This document shows, one piece after another, positions 1 through 9,062 of a stretch of DNA of 64,000 nt. Position numbers and translations under genes: made by a program. The stretch's first letter is position 1. Each line of letters begins with the position of its first letter. Location: contig NZ_LMOV01000024.1 in the NCBI RefSeq assembly GCF_001424265.1, forward strand, positions 220,114-284,113. Reading direction: 5' to 3'. The notes below the pieces were generated by a model, which saw only the letters and a program-made list of their open reading frames with translations, made no database searches and was not told the origin of the DNA. This DNA is from Acidovorax sp. Leaf160 (GTDB lineage Bacteria; Pseudomonadota; Gammaproteobacteria; Burkholderiales; Burkholderiaceae_C).

Positions 1-311
1 CGGCCGGAGACGTGTTCCGTGATGACGCGGCCCAGACGCGAAGACTCACCCAGCCGGTCGACCTGCACGATGGTGGCGACCAGCACCGGCAAGGCTGGAT
101 CGAGCGGAGCCGTCTGCAGCAGCACGTCGGCAGCGCGGTAGTTGGCTTCGACCAGATCGAACGGACCGGATGGCGCTGCGCTGCCGTAGTAATAGCGCGC
201 GCAGCCCGTGCCACCCAGCGTGGCCAGAGCCGTCACCGCGAGCGCGGCGCTCAGCAGCCGGCGACGGGGCGCATCGACGGCTGCCGGGCGGCTGGAAGGG
301 TTCCAGTTCAT
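1..311 (-). CDS. FlgO-family outer-membrane lipoprotein, C-terminus cut by window edge
   Basis: Only the first 103 codons are visible; the gene runs off the left end. The protein starts with an Arg-rich n-region and a hydrophobic stretch ending in a lipobox (GTGC, Cys37), so it is probably lipidated and exported. The mature part contains FDLVEANYRAAD, LPVLVATIVQ and SSRLGRVITEH, which match my memory of the FlgO domain. That domain is known from Vibrio FlgO, an outer-membrane protein needed for flagellar function; a flagellar role here is inference. The start ATG (311-309) overlaps the TGA of the upstream lipoprotein gene as ATGA, so the two are translationally coupled and probably work together. 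A generic lipoprotein with a FlgO-like fold is the alternative. Confidence 0.7.
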   Translation of the reverse strand, partial: MNWNPSSRPAAVDAPRRRLLSAALAVTALATLGGTGCARYYYGSAAPSGPFDLVEANYRAADVLLQTAPLDPALPVLVATIVQVDRLGESSRLGRVITEHVSG

Positions 312-988
312 GGCACCACCCTCCAGGTGCGCATGACCGGCGCCGGCGCCGGTGCCGGCAAGGGCGCGCGGGATTGATACAGCGCCGCGTCGTCCTGGGC
401 GATGGAGACGACGCCGGACGTGCGCGCCAGAATGCGCTGCTCGCGTTCGAGCGACGTCGTCACCAGCACCTCGGTGCGCAGCGGCCCGCCCGCCAGATCG
501 GGCGTCGGCCACACGGCGGGCACCCGGTCGGGCCGCACGCCATCGGCCACCCAGGGCCCCTGGGACACGGGAGCGGCGCCCGCATGGTGCTGCACCAGTT
601 GCGTGAAGATCTGCAGCTGCAGCGGCCCCTTCTCGGTGGTGACGGCCACCCCGCGCTCCACCAGCCGGGTGACCACCAGTTGTGTGAAGCCGCGCCCGAA
701 ACCGGAATCTCCCTCCGCCAGCACCACCTGCATCGGATGCTCGCCCGCAGGCCATTCGCGCAGCCGGTCGGCGACCTGCGCGGCCACATCGGCGGCCAGC
801 GCCTCCCAGTGCTGGGTCGCCGCCGCCGTCTTCTGGGTGGACGGCGCGTGCGCCACCGGCACCGGCAGGTCCTGCGGCGGTGCGACGCAGCCGGTGAGCG
901 CGCCGAAGGCCGCCAGCGAAGCGGCAGCAGCCAGGGCTGCGGAGAGGGGAAGACGGGCGACGGCCCGCGCGCGTGGTCGGAAAAGCAT
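308..988 (-). CDS. Putative lipoprotein, first gene of a FlgO-type pair
   Basis: A 226-residue protein beginning MLFRPRARA. It has an Arg-rich n-region, an Ala/Leu core and a lipobox LTGC with Cys34, so it should be a lipoprotein. A longer frame exists upstream (to 1099), but this ATG puts the signal peptide at the N-terminus and is preferred. The mature part has a region around GFGRGFTQLVVTRLVERG that resembles the FlgO-like layout of its downstream partner, followed by a Pro/Ala-rich tail. I cannot assign a function. It overlaps the next gene by 4 nt (308-311) and both point left, so this is the head of an operon entering the neighbouring region. Confidence 0.6.
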   Translation of the reverse strand: MLFRPRARAVARLPLSAALAAAASLAAFGALTGCVAPPQDLPVPVAHAPSTQKTAAATQHWEALAADVAAQVADRLREWPAGEHPMQVVLAEGDSGFGRGFTQLVVTRLVERGVAVTTEKGPLQLQIFTQLVQHHAGAAPVSQGPWVADGVRPDRVPAVWPTPDLAGGPLRTEVLVTTSLEREQRILARTSGVVSIAQDDAALYQSRAPLPAPAPAPVMRTWRVVP

Positions 989-1318
989 GGACGAAATCCT
1001 AAGGCGCCCCGCGCTGTCGAATGGGCCGAACAGCGCGGGCTTTCCGGGGCACCTCGGGCGGTGGCGCGCGGTGCCGCACCCGCCTTCGCGGCTGCCCACA
1101 CGATCCGGGTCGGCGACCTGCCTCGTGTTCAGCTATCGTTTCTATAGCGCGAAACGCAGTTACTGCAATGGGATACGGGCCATGGGACCGAAGCCCGCCC
1201 CCAAAAACCACGCAGGGTGGGCCTGTTCGCAGGCGGAGCGCAGCGGCGCATTCCGCCCTGCGGCGCTGCGGTGGCCGCCTACGCCCAAGTCGACATCCGC
1301 CGACGCACAATCTCGCGC
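989..1318. other. Divergent intergenic region, no gene seen
   Basis: 330 bases separate the minus-strand lipoprotein operon from the plus-strand AI-2E permease. I see no convincing gene. It must hold both promoters, though no strong -35/-10 pair stands out. A copy of the family A palindrome lies at 1132-1148. The stretch 1190-1290 is GC-rich and rich in short inverted repeats. Confidence 0.5.
1132..1148. repeat. Family A palindromic repeat core, copy 1
   Basis: GCTAT, seven AT-rich bases, then ATAGC: an inverted repeat of exactly 17 nt. The same geometry recurs at 13327, 18628, 25171, 30533, 58653 and 61831. This copy is intergenic, between the lipoprotein operon and the AI-2E permease. Confidence 0.75.
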
Positions 1319-2743
1319 ATGCCTGAAACGCCCCTCTCCGCTGCCGTCACCGGACGTGCCCCCACCGAGCCGACTGCCACCCCGGCGCAGGCGGCCGACC
1401 CCACCGGCGTCGTGGCGGAAGAGCCTCCGGCTGCCCCGGCCACGCGGACATCTTTGGACGCCCCCCGGCCGCCACCCGTGCCGGAGCCGGCCGACGTGGA
1501 GGATCTGCTAGACCAGCGCGCGACCCGCGCACCGGCCGAGTCCCCCATCGGCCCGCCCGCCCAAGAGCCGTTCGCCAAGGTGGTAACGCCGCCGCCGGAC
1601 CCGACCCTCACGCCCCAGGCCGCCGCCGCCGTGCAGGCCGAGGCCCAGCGGGTCGTGCTGAACATGCCGGTGGACATCCGCAGCCTGTCGCTGGCGCTGC
1701 TGGCGCTGTTTGCCAGCATCGCCGTGCTGCACTGGGCCAGCGCCGTGTTCATCCCGCTGATGCTGAGCGTGCTGCTGACGACGTCGCTCCAGCCTGCGGT
1801 GCAATGGCTGTACCGCTGGCATGTGCCGCGCTGGGCCGGCGCCGGCATCCTGCTGCTGAGCATCGTCGGCGGCCTGGGCACCACGGCCTGGAAGCTCAGC
1901 GATGGCGCCGCGCAGCTGGTCGAATCGCTGCCGGTGGCCGCCCGCAAGGTGCGCGACGCGGTGCGGACGCGGGTCAGCGGCCCGAGCACGCTGGACACGG
2001 TGCAGCGCGCCGCCAGCCAGATCGAGCAGGCCGCGGCCAGCACGCCGCCGCAGACCCAGCGCGGCGTGCAGCGCGTGGTGATCGAGCGGCCGCCCTTCAA
2101 CGTCCGCGACTACATCTGGACCGGCACGATGGGCCTCGCCTCCGCCGCAGGGCAGATGACGGTGGTGATCTTTCTCACCTTCTTCTCGCTGGCGTCGGGC
2201 AATCTCTTCAAGCGCAAGCTGATGCGCATCGCCGGCAGCAGCCTGGAGCGGCGCAAGATCACGGCGGCCGTGCTGGAAGACATCACCGGGCAGATCCAGC
2301 GCTACCTGCTGGTGCAGGTCTTCACCAGCGTGCTGGTGGGGCTGGCGACCTGGGCGGTGTATGCGGCGCTCGGCATGCAGAACGCGGCGGTCTGGGGCGT
2401 GGTGGCAGCGGCGCTGAACCTCGCGCCCTATATCGGCTCGGTGGTGGTGACGGGCGCATCGGGCCTGGTCGCCTTCCTGCAGTTCGGCACGCTGGACATG
2501 GCCATCGCCATCGGCGGCGCCTCGCTGATCATCCACACCATCATCGGCAACCTGATCACCCCCTGGCTCACCAGCCGCACCAGCGCCATGAGCCCCGTGG
2601 CGGTGTTCGTCAGCGTGTTGGCCTGGGGCTGGCTCTGGGGCCTGTGGGGCCTGCTGCTGGGCATTCCGGTGATGATGATCGTCAAGGCCGTGTGCGACCG
2701 GGTGGACGACCTGCGCCCGGTGGGCGAGCTACTGGGCGACTGA
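1319..2743 (+). CDS. AI-2E family (PF01594-type) permease
   Basis: A 474-residue membrane protein. The first ~110 residues are Pro/Ala-rich and probably a disordered cytoplasmic tail. Hydrophobic segments start near residue 120 and continue to the C-terminus, with the large hydrophilic loop typical of the family between early helices and a C-terminal cluster containing the conserved LAPYIGSVV and GNLITPWL. The family (PerM, YdiK, TqsA) exports or exchanges varied small solutes; the substrate cannot be read from sequence. The ATG at 1319 is chosen over an upstream in-frame start because the extra N-terminus looks non-coding. The last 15 bases overlap the 3' end of the convergent FUSC gene. A second member lies at 42641. 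Confidence 0.85.
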   Translation: MPETPLSAAVTGRAPTEPTATPAQAADPTGVVAEEPPAAPATRTSLDAPRPPPVPEPADVEDLLDQRATRAPAESPIGPPAQEPFAKVVTPPPDPTLTPQAAAAVQAEAQRVVLNMPVDIRSLSLALLALFASIAVLHWASAVFIPLMLSVLLTTSLQPAVQWLYRWHVPRWAGAGILLLSIVGGLGTTAWKLSDGAAQLVESLPVAARKVRDAVRTRVSGPSTLDTVQRAASQIEQAAASTPPQTQRGVQRVVIERPPFNVRDYIWTGTMGLASAAGQMTVVIFLTFFSLASGNLFKRKLMRIAGSSLERRKITAAVLEDITGQIQRYLLVQVFTSVLVGLATWAVYAALGMQNAAVWGVVAAALNLAPYIGSVVVTGASGLVAFLQFGTLDMAIAIGGASLIIHTIIGNLITPWLTSRTSAMSPVAVFVSVLAWGWLWGLWGLLLGIPVMMIVKAVCDRVDDLRPVGELLGD

Positions 2744-4963
2744 CGCCGGCGCGGGCCGCCCGGCGTGCGGGGCTCCCCCCTGCCCCGGCCCCGACACGGC
2801 TACCAGCTGCCCAGCCAGGGTGGCCAGCGGCGCGATCTGGCGGCACACCAGCGCCAGCTGGGTCAGCACCAGCCGCAGCGGCTCCTGCGCGGTGTCGGCC
2901 TGGCGTTCCAGCGCGTCGGCCAGCGCAGCGGCGGTGCCGTCGTCCGGCAGGGGCGGCAGGCGCTGCGACAGCGCCTGCGCGATCGCTTCGATGCGCAGCG
3001 CCGCATGGTCGGCAGCGCGGGTGACCAGCGGATCGCTGTCCTCCACGGCCAGCTGCCCGCGGTGCGCGCCCAGCGCCGAGAGGAAGTTGAGCAAGGTGTG
3101 CGAACGCACCAGCACCTGCATGCCCACGCCCGCCTGGCGGCGCACGGCGCGGGGCTCCTGCAGCATGTGCGAGAGCGCGGTCGAGAGCGCCGCATCGGCG
3201 TTGTGCGCCGTGCGGCGGGCCAGGCGGTAGTCCAGGTCGTCCACCTTGCCGGTGGCGTACTGCGACATGATCTCGCGCAGGTAGAGGCCGTTGGCGCGCA
3301 CCGCCTGCGCCACCACGGCGGCCAGGCGCCGGCCCTGCCAGTCGGGCAGCACCAGGAACATGGCGATGGCGGCAATGGCGCTGCCCACCAGCGTGTCCAG
3401 CAGGCGCGGCCAGATCAGCGCATAGCCGTTGCCCGTGCTCTGGTTGAAGCACATCAGCACCAGCAGGGTGATGGCGGCGGTCGCCGTCAGGTAGTGGCGG
3501 GTGCGGGTGACGAAGAACAGCACGCCCGAGGCCACCGCGAACAGCGCCTGCAGCGGCAGGCTGGGAAAGAGCCGCAGCAGCGCCCAGCCGGCCACCAGGC
3601 CCACCGCCGTGCCCGCCACCCGCTGCGTCACCTTCGACAGCGTGGCGCCGTAGGTGGGCTGGCAGACGAACAGCGTGGCGAGCGGAATCCAGTAGCCGTG
3701 GGTGGGATCGGTGAACTGCATGGCCGCGCAGCCGGCGGCCAGCGCCAGCGACAGCCGCACCGCATGCCGCAGCAACGGCGAGCCCGCGTGCAGCTGCGCG
3801 CGCACCCGGCCCCAGGCGTCGGCCAGCGAGCGCGGCGTGCGGTCCAGCAGGCTGCTGTCGCCCGGCCGCTCGCCACCCTCGGGGCGGGCCGCGGCGGTCA
3901 GCTGCGCGTCCAGCGTGGCCAGGTTGCGCGCCAGGGCGCGCAGCGACTTGAGCGGCCGCTGCCAAGCGGGCTGCTGCTGGCGTTCCAGGTAGGCGATGGA
4001 GTCGTGCAGGTCGGCCAGCGCGCGCTCGGCTTCGCCGTCCCGCACGAAAGGCTGGTGCAGCTGCAGCGCGCCGGCCAGCTGCGTGCAGTCCACGCCCTGC
4101 AGCTTCAGCACGCGCTGGCAGCGGTAGAGCACGTCGCTGTGGAACAGCACGTCGGCCCATTCGTTGTAGTGGTAGTGGGACGAGCTGGCCCGCTCGTGGA
4201 TGTCCTGCGCGACGAAGTAGAGGTTCAGGTGGCGCAGCAGGCGGCCCGCGGGCGGCTGCCGGCCCAGGCGCGCGAAGAGGCTTTCCTTGGCCGTGTTGAG
4301 CGCGGCGACCACGCGGCCATTGGTCTGGGCCAGCGCCAGGCGGCGGCGCTCCACGTCCACCGCGCGCACCGGCTCGAACACGCTGGCCTTCAGGCGCAGG
4401 TAGGCACCCAGTTCACGGTAGAGCCGCGCCAGGTTCTGCCGCACCGGCTGGTGCGGGAACAGCACGCACCAGCCCAGCGACAGCGCCCCGTACCAGGCCG
4501 CACCCGCCAGCAGCAGCGCCGGTACGTGCCAGAAGGGCAAGGCATCGGCCTGTGAACCGGGTGCCGCGCTGATGGCGGTGTAGAGCGCGAGGATCACCGT
4601 GGCCGATGCGATGGCGCGGTAGCGTTCGCCCAGCGCCCCCAGCAGGGTGAAGCCGAAGGCGGCCAGCGCCAGCCCCGCGACGAACGCCGCCGGCCACGCC
4701 AGCAGCGCCTTGACCGAGAAGGCCGCTGCGGCAAAGCAGACCAGCGTGACCAGCAGCGCCCGCAGCCGGCCGCGCCAGCTGTCGTCCGTTTCCGCCAGCG
4801 CGCTGGCGATGATGCCGAGGAACACCGGTATCACCAGCGGCACCCGGTCCAGCCACCAGCACAGCGCCATGGCGCCGCTCAGCGCCACGAACACCCGCAG
4901 GCTGTAGACAAACGCATCCTGCGCCCACAGGCGACGCAACCCCACGGTCATGGCACTTTGCAC
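2729..4963 (-). CDS. FUSC/YccS family inner-membrane transporter
   Basis: A 744-residue protein with two similar membrane halves, about residues 15-170 and 395-530. Each is followed by a long soluble helical segment, the layout of the YccS/FUSC group related to fusaric acid and aromatic acid exporters. Recognisable pieces are IPVFLGIIASALAETDD near the N-terminus and FTDPTHGYWIPLATLFV opening the second half, a hallmark of the second FUSC domain. Such proteins usually export aromatic acids; the substrate is not deducible. It could also start at a second Met four codons in. It stands alone and ends inside the last codons of the convergent AI-2E permease. Confidence 0.85.
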   Translation of the reverse strand: MQSAMTVGLRRLWAQDAFVYSLRVFVALSGAMALCWWLDRVPLVIPVFLGIIASALAETDDSWRGRLRALLVTLVCFAAAAFSVKALLAWPAAFVAGLALAAFGFTLLGALGERYRAIASATVILALYTAISAAPGSQADALPFWHVPALLLAGAAWYGALSLGWCVLFPHQPVRQNLARLYRELGAYLRLKASVFEPVRAVDVERRRLALAQTNGRVVAALNTAKESLFARLGRQPPAGRLLRHLNLYFVAQDIHERASSSHYHYNEWADVLFHSDVLYRCQRVLKLQGVDCTQLAGALQLHQPFVRDGEAERALADLHDSIAYLERQQQPAWQRPLKSLRALARNLATLDAQLTAAARPEGGERPGDSSLLDRTPRSLADAWGRVRAQLHAGSPLLRHAVRLSLALAAGCAAMQFTDPTHGYWIPLATLFVCQPTYGATLSKVTQRVAGTAVGLVAGWALLRLFPSLPLQALFAVASGVLFFVTRTRHYLTATAAITLLVLMCFNQSTGNGYALIWPRLLDTLVGSAIAAIAMFLVLPDWQGRRLAAVVAQAVRANGLYLREIMSQYATGKVDDLDYRLARRTAHNADAALSTALSHMLQEPRAVRRQAGVGMQVLVRSHTLLNFLSALGAHRGQLAVEDSDPLVTRAADHAALRIEAIAQALSQRLPPLPDDGTAAALADALERQADTAQEPLRLVLTQLALVCRQIAPLATLAGQLVAVSGPGQGGAPHAGRPAPASVAQ

Positions 4964-5018
4964 GATTCCACACTTTCACGAAGACCGGGGCCGGCTCGCA
5001 AGTTCCGGGCCGTTGGCG

Positions 5019-7952
5019 TCAGCCCGTGTTGCGCAGACCCGCTGCAATGCCGTTGATGGAGATGTGGATGCCGGTCTGCACCCGGTCGTCCCCCTGCCCG
5101 CCGCGCCAGCGCCGCACCAGCTCCACCTGCAGATGATGCAGCGGGTCGATGTACGGAAAGCGGTGGCGGATGGAGCGTGCCAGCGCGGTGTTGCCGGCCA
5201 GCCGCTGGCGTTCGCCCGTGATGCGCACCAGCGCGTCGCCGGTGCGCTGCCACTCCGCCTCGATGGCGCTGAAAACCTTGCGGCGCAGGCGCGTGTCGGT
5301 CACCAGTTCGCTGTAGCGGGAGGCCAGCGCCAGGTCGCTCTTGGCCATCACCATGTCCATGTTGGACAGCAGCGTGCCGAAGAAAGGCCATTGGCGGTAC
5401 ATCTTCTGCAGCAGGGCCAGGCGCGCCTTGGGGTCTTCGCCGGGCGCCTTGATGAAGGCCTCCACCGCCGAGCCGAAGCCGTACCACCCCGGCAGCGTGA
5501 GCCGGCACTGGCCCCAGCTGAAGCCCCAGGGAATGGCGCGCAGGTCTTCGATCTTCTGGCTGGGCTTGCGCGACGCGGGGCGCGAGCCGATGTTCAGCTC
5601 GGCGATCTCGCGGATCGGCGTGGAGTTGAAGAAGTAGTCGGTGAAGCCGGGCGTGTCGTACACCAGCGCGCGGTAGGCCCCCATGCTGGCCTGCGACAGC
5701 TGCGCGGCCGCTTCCAGGAAGGCCTTGGTGGCCGGCTTGGTGGGCTGCAGCAGCGTGGCCTCCAGCGTGGCGGCGACCAGGGTTTCGAGGTTGCGCCGGC
5801 CGATCTCGGGGTTGGCGTATTTCGACGCGATGACCTCGCCCTGTTCGGTCAGGCGGATCTGCCCGCGCACCGTGCCGGGCGGCTGCGCCAGGATGGCCTG
5901 GTAGCTGGGGCCGCCGCCGCGCCCCACCGTGCCGCCCCGGCCGTGGAACATGCGCAGCTGGATGGGCGCGGCCGGCTGCGCGGCGGCATTCATTTCGTCG
6001 AACAGGGCGACCAGGGCGATCTCGGCGCGGTAGAGCTCCCAGTTGCTGGTGAAGATGCCGCCGTCCTTGTTGCTGTCGCTGTAGCCGAGCATGATGTCCT
6101 GCTCGGCGCCGCTGGCGCGCACCAGCGCGGCGAAACCGGGCAGCGTGTACAGCTCGCGCATGATGGGCGCAGCATTGCGCAGGTCTTCGATGGTCTCGAA
6201 GAGCGGCACCACGATCAGGTCGGCGCGGGGCCCGGGCCGCCCCTGGCCGGCCCGGGCCCCCTCGGCGGGCGGCGATGACACGCCGGTGCCGGGCGTCGGG
6301 GCACTGCCCTCATCCAGCGTGCCCTGCATCAGGCCCACTTCCTTTTGCAGCAGCAGCACCTCCAGCAGGTCGCTCACGGTTTCGGTGTGGCTGATGATGT
6401 AGTGGCGGATCGCGTCGGCGCCGAAGCGCTCGCGCATCTGGCGGGCGGTCTCGAAGATCGCGATCTCGCCGGTGGTGTGCTCGGAATAGGCCGCGCCCAC
6501 CACGCGCAGGGGCCGGGCGTCGCACAGCAGGCGCAGCAGCAGGGCCCGGCGCTGGTCTTCGGGCAGCGCGGCGTAGTCGGGCTCGACGCGGGCGGTGGCC
6601 AGCAGCTCGGCGATGACCCGCTCGTGCTGGTCCGAACTCTGGCGCAGGTCCACCGTGGCCAGGTGAAAGCCGAACACCTCCACCGCGCGCACCAGGGGAT
6701 GCAGGCGCTCGGCGGCCATGGCGCTGCCGCGGTGCGAACGCAACGACGCCTCGATCACCCGCAGGTCGGCCAGGAACTCGGCCGCCGAGGGGTAGGCGTT
6801 CTGCGGCATCACGGCATGGCGCGCCGCATCGCCGCCGGTCAGGTTCTTCAACGTGGCAGCGAGGCGCGCGTAGATGCCGGTGAGCGCACGGCGGTAGGGC
6901 TCGTCCTGCCGGTGCTCGCTGTTGTCGGGCGAGCGCTCGGCCAGCGCCTGCATCTCGGGCGACACCCGCACCAGCCGGGCCGACAGCGAAAGCTCGCCGC
7001 CCAGGTAGTGCACCTGCGTGAGGTAGTGGCGCAGCGCCACCTCGGCCTGCCGGCTGAGCGCGAGCGACAGCGTGGCCGCGCTCACGTTCGGGTTGCCGTC
7101 GCGGTCGCCGCCGATCCACTGGCCCATGCGCAGAAAGCTCGCCACCGGCTGCTGGCCCAGCTCGCGCTCCAGCTCGGCGTAGATCTTCGGGATCTCGGTG
7201 AGGAAGGTCGATTCGTAGTAGGAGAGCGCGTTCTCGATTTCGTCGGCCACCGTGAGCTTGGAATAGCGCAGCAGCCGCGTCTGCCAGAGCTGCGCCACGC
7301 GGGCGCGCAGGCCGGCTTCGTTGGCGGCCAGCGCGCGCGGGGTCAGGGCGTCGCGGGCGCTGTTGTAGAGCTGCGCGCGGGCCGTGATGTCGTCGCGCTC
7401 GGTCAGCAGCGCGGCGATGTCGCGCTCGGCGTCGAGGATGCTCTTGCGCTGCACTTCCGTCGGGTGGGCGGTGAGCACCGGCGCCACATAGCTCCTGGCC
7501 AAGGTCTGCGCGATGGTGCGCGGCGCGATGCCGGCCCAGCGCAGCCGCGCCAGCGCCACCTCGATGCTGCCTTCCTGCGCGCTGCCGGCGCGTTCGTGCA
7601 CCGTGCGGCGGCGGATGTGGTGCCGGTCCTCGGCCAGGTTCGCCAGGTGGCTGAAATAGGTGAACGCACGGATCACGCTCACCGTCTGGTCGCCGGTCAG
7701 CCCCTTGAGCAGCTTCTTGAGCGCCTTGTCGGCCTCCTGGTCGGCATCGCGGCGGAACGCCACCGACAGCTTGCGCACCTGCTCGACCAGGTCATAGGCC
7801 GCGACGCCCTCCTGCTCGCGGATCACGTCGCCGAGGATGCGCCCCAACAGGCGGATGTCCTGGATCAGCGGCAGGTCCTTGTCCACCTTGCGCGGCGTGG
7901 GAGCAGACGTGCCGGCGGCGGTGGCCTCGGTCTTGCGGGAAGTCGCGGTCAT
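5019..7952 (-). CDS. ppc: Phosphoenolpyruvate carboxylase with an in-frame insert
   Basis: 977 residues; carboxylates PEP with bicarbonate to oxaloacetate, refilling the TCA cycle. Signature pieces are clear: LTAHPTEV near residue 158 (catalytic His), [32 protein letters not shown] near residue 668, and the family's C-terminal NTG. A GGAGGA Shine-Dalgarno lies just upstream of the ATG. The odd feature is an extra Gly/Pro/Arg-rich stretch at about residues 551-575 ([20 protein letters not shown]), between the [11 protein letters not shown] helix and the conserved [15 protein letters not shown] strand. That site is tight in other PEP carboxylases as I remember them, and a near-copy of this insert sits in ValS. 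The reading frame is intact, so the enzyme is probably functional. It is divergent from hemC. Confidence 0.97.
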   Translation of the reverse strand: MTATSRKTEATAAGTSAPTPRKVDKDLPLIQDIRLLGRILGDVIREQEGVAAYDLVEQVRKLSVAFRRDADQEADKALKKLLKGLTGDQTVSVIRAFTYFSHLANLAEDRHHIRRRTVHERAGSAQEGSIEVALARLRWAGIAPRTIAQTLARSYVAPVLTAHPTEVQRKSILDAERDIAALLTERDDITARAQLYNSARDALTPRALAANEAGLRARVAQLWQTRLLRYSKLTVADEIENALSYYESTFLTEIPKIYAELERELGQQPVASFLRMGQWIGGDRDGNPNVSAATLSLALSRQAEVALRHYLTQVHYLGGELSLSARLVRVSPEMQALAERSPDNSEHRQDEPYRRALTGIYARLAATLKNLTGGDAARHAVMPQNAYPSAAEFLADLRVIEASLRSHRGSAMAAERLHPLVRAVEVFGFHLATVDLRQSSDQHERVIAELLATARVEPDYAALPEDQRRALLLRLLCDARPLRVVGAAYSEHTTGEIAIFETARQMRERFGADAIRHYIISHTETVSDLLEVLLLQKEVGLMQGTLDEGSAPTPGTGVSSPPAEGARAGQGRPGPRADLIVVPLFETIEDLRNAAPIMRELYTLPGFAALVRASGAEQDIMLGYSDSNKDGGIFTSNWELYRAEIALVALFDEMNAAAQPAAPIQLRMFHGRGGTVGRGGGPSYQAILAQPPGTVRGQIRLTEQGEVIASKYANPEIGRRNLETLVAATLEATLLQPTKPATKAFLEAAAQLSQASMGAYRALVYDTPGFTDYFFNSTPIREIAELNIGSRPASRKPSQKIEDLRAIPWGFSWGQCRLTLPGWYGFGSAVEAFIKAPGEDPKARLALLQKMYRQWPFFGTLLSNMDMVMAKSDLALASRYSELVTDTRLRRKVFSAIEAEWQRTGDALVRITGERQRLAGNTALARSIRHRFPYIDPLHHLQVELVRRWRGGQGDDRVQTGIHISINGIAAGLRNTG
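6229..6300 (-). repeat. Family B GC-rich palindromic repeat inside ppc
   Basis: Read on the minus strand, this stretch aligns with 15017-15085 of valS. Shared blocks include GGCACnGGCGTGTC, GCCCnCCGAGGGGGC and GGGGCGGCCCGG. It has self-complementary parts and keeps the ppc frame open as [13 protein letters not shown]...GRPG. It looks like a small repeat inserted in a coding sequence. Confidence 0.7.
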
Positions 7953-8005
7953 GCAGGGTTCCTCCAGGCGCTCGGGCGCGTTGTCGTTGTGGTTCTGACG
8001 CCCGG

Positions 8006-8019
8006 TTGACCTGCGTCAA
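8006..8019. promoter_or_regulatory. FNR/CRP-family-like palindrome between ppc and hemC
   Basis: TTGAC-CTGC-GTCAA is a perfect 5+5 inverted repeat with a 4-nt spacer, close to the FNR-type box TTGAT-N4-ATCAA. It is 53 nt upstream of the ppc start and about 100 nt upstream of hemC, so it could serve either. Oxygen control of heme synthesis would make sense but is inference. Confidence 0.45.
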
Positions 8020-8121
8020 GCGGGCTGCTGCAGCGCACCATGCTAGCATCCCCCGCGCTCTGTCCGATGCGCTCGACCGACGCCTTTTTCCTGCGGGGCG
8101 GCGGTGTTTCACAGCTTTCCG

Positions 8122-9048
8122 ATGACCCCTGAAACCCCCTCCCCCCTCTCCCTCACGATCGCCACGCGCGAAAGCCGCCTTGCGCTCTGGCAGGCCGAAC
8201 ACGTGCGCGGCCTGCTGGCCGCCCGCGGCCATACGGTGGGCCTGCTGGGCATGACCACGCAGGGCGACCAGATCCTGGACCGTTCGCTCAGCAAGGTGGG
8301 CGGCAAGGGCCTCTTCGTGAAGGAGCTGGAAGTCGCCCTGCAAGAAGGCCGCGCGCACATCGCCGTGCATTCGCTCAAGGACGTGCCGATGGAGCTGCCC
8401 GAAGGCTTCGCGCTGGCCTGCGTGATGGAGCGCGAAGACCCGCGCGACGCCTTCGTCTCGCCCCGCTACGCCAGCCTGGCCGACCTGCCGCAGGGCGCGG
8501 TGGTGGGCACCTCCAGCCTGCGCCGCCAGGTGCTGCTGCAGGCGCTGCGGCCCGACCTGAAGATCCAGCCGCTGCGCGGCAACCTGGACACACGCCTGCG
8601 CAAGCTGGACGAAGGCCAGTACGACGCCATCGTGCTGGCCGCCGCGGGCCTCAAGCGCCTGGGCCTTACCGACCGCATTCGCGCCACGTTCGAGCCCAGC
8701 GAGATGCTGCCTGCGGCGGGCCAGGGCGCGCTGGGCATCGAAGTGCTTTCCCAGCGGGCCGACCTGATCGCCGCGCTGATGCCGCTGATGCACCTGCCCA
8801 CGGGGCTGGCCGTGACAGCGGAGCGCGCCGTCAGCCGGGCGATGGGGGGCAGCTGTTCCATGCCTCTGGCCGCGCACGCGCGCTGGACGGGCGGCGGCAC
8901 CCTGCGGCTGGAGGCCGCCTGGGGCGACCCGGAAGGCCGGCGTCCCCTGGTGCACGCAGCGGCAGAGGCCGCTGTGGCCCTGGCCGAAGACGCCGAAGCG
9001 CTGGGCGCCGACGTGTCGGCCCAGTTGCGCGCCGGCGGCGCGGGCTGA
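8122..9048 (+). CDS. hemC: Hydroxymethylbilane synthase (porphobilinogen deaminase)
   Basis: 308 residues; polymerises four porphobilinogens into hydroxymethylbilane, the third common step of heme and corrin synthesis. The ATG at 8122 is preferred over a GTG at 8104 because the conserved [12 protein letters not shown] begins shortly after it. Visible active-site features are SLKDVP with catalytic Asp87, [27 protein letters not shown], and [10 protein letters not shown] with Cys245 for the dipyrromethane cofactor. Length is normal. It leads hemC-hemD-hemX-hemY: hemD starts 14 nt downstream and the rest are tightly spaced. The FNR-like palindrome at 8006 may regulate it. Confidence 0.97.
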   Translation: MTPETPSPLSLTIATRESRLALWQAEHVRGLLAARGHTVGLLGMTTQGDQILDRSLSKVGGKGLFVKELEVALQEGRAHIAVHSLKDVPMELPEGFALACVMEREDPRDAFVSPRYASLADLPQGAVVGTSSLRRQVLLQALRPDLKIQPLRGNLDTRLRKLDEGQYDAIVLAAAGLKRLGLTDRIRATFEPSEMLPAAGQGALGIEVLSQRADLIAALMPLMHLPTGLAVTAERAVSRAMGGSCSMPLAAHARWTGGGTLRLEAAWGDPEGRRPLVHAAAEAAVALAEDAEALGADVSAQLRAGGAG

Positions 9049-9062
9049 GCGCGGGGCCGCCG

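Noticed and set aside
6345..8009. Long plus-strand open frame (554 codons) antisense to ppc
   Set aside because: It mirrors the codon pattern of ppc in GC-rich DNA, has low-complexity His/Gln/Arg composition and no family resemblance.
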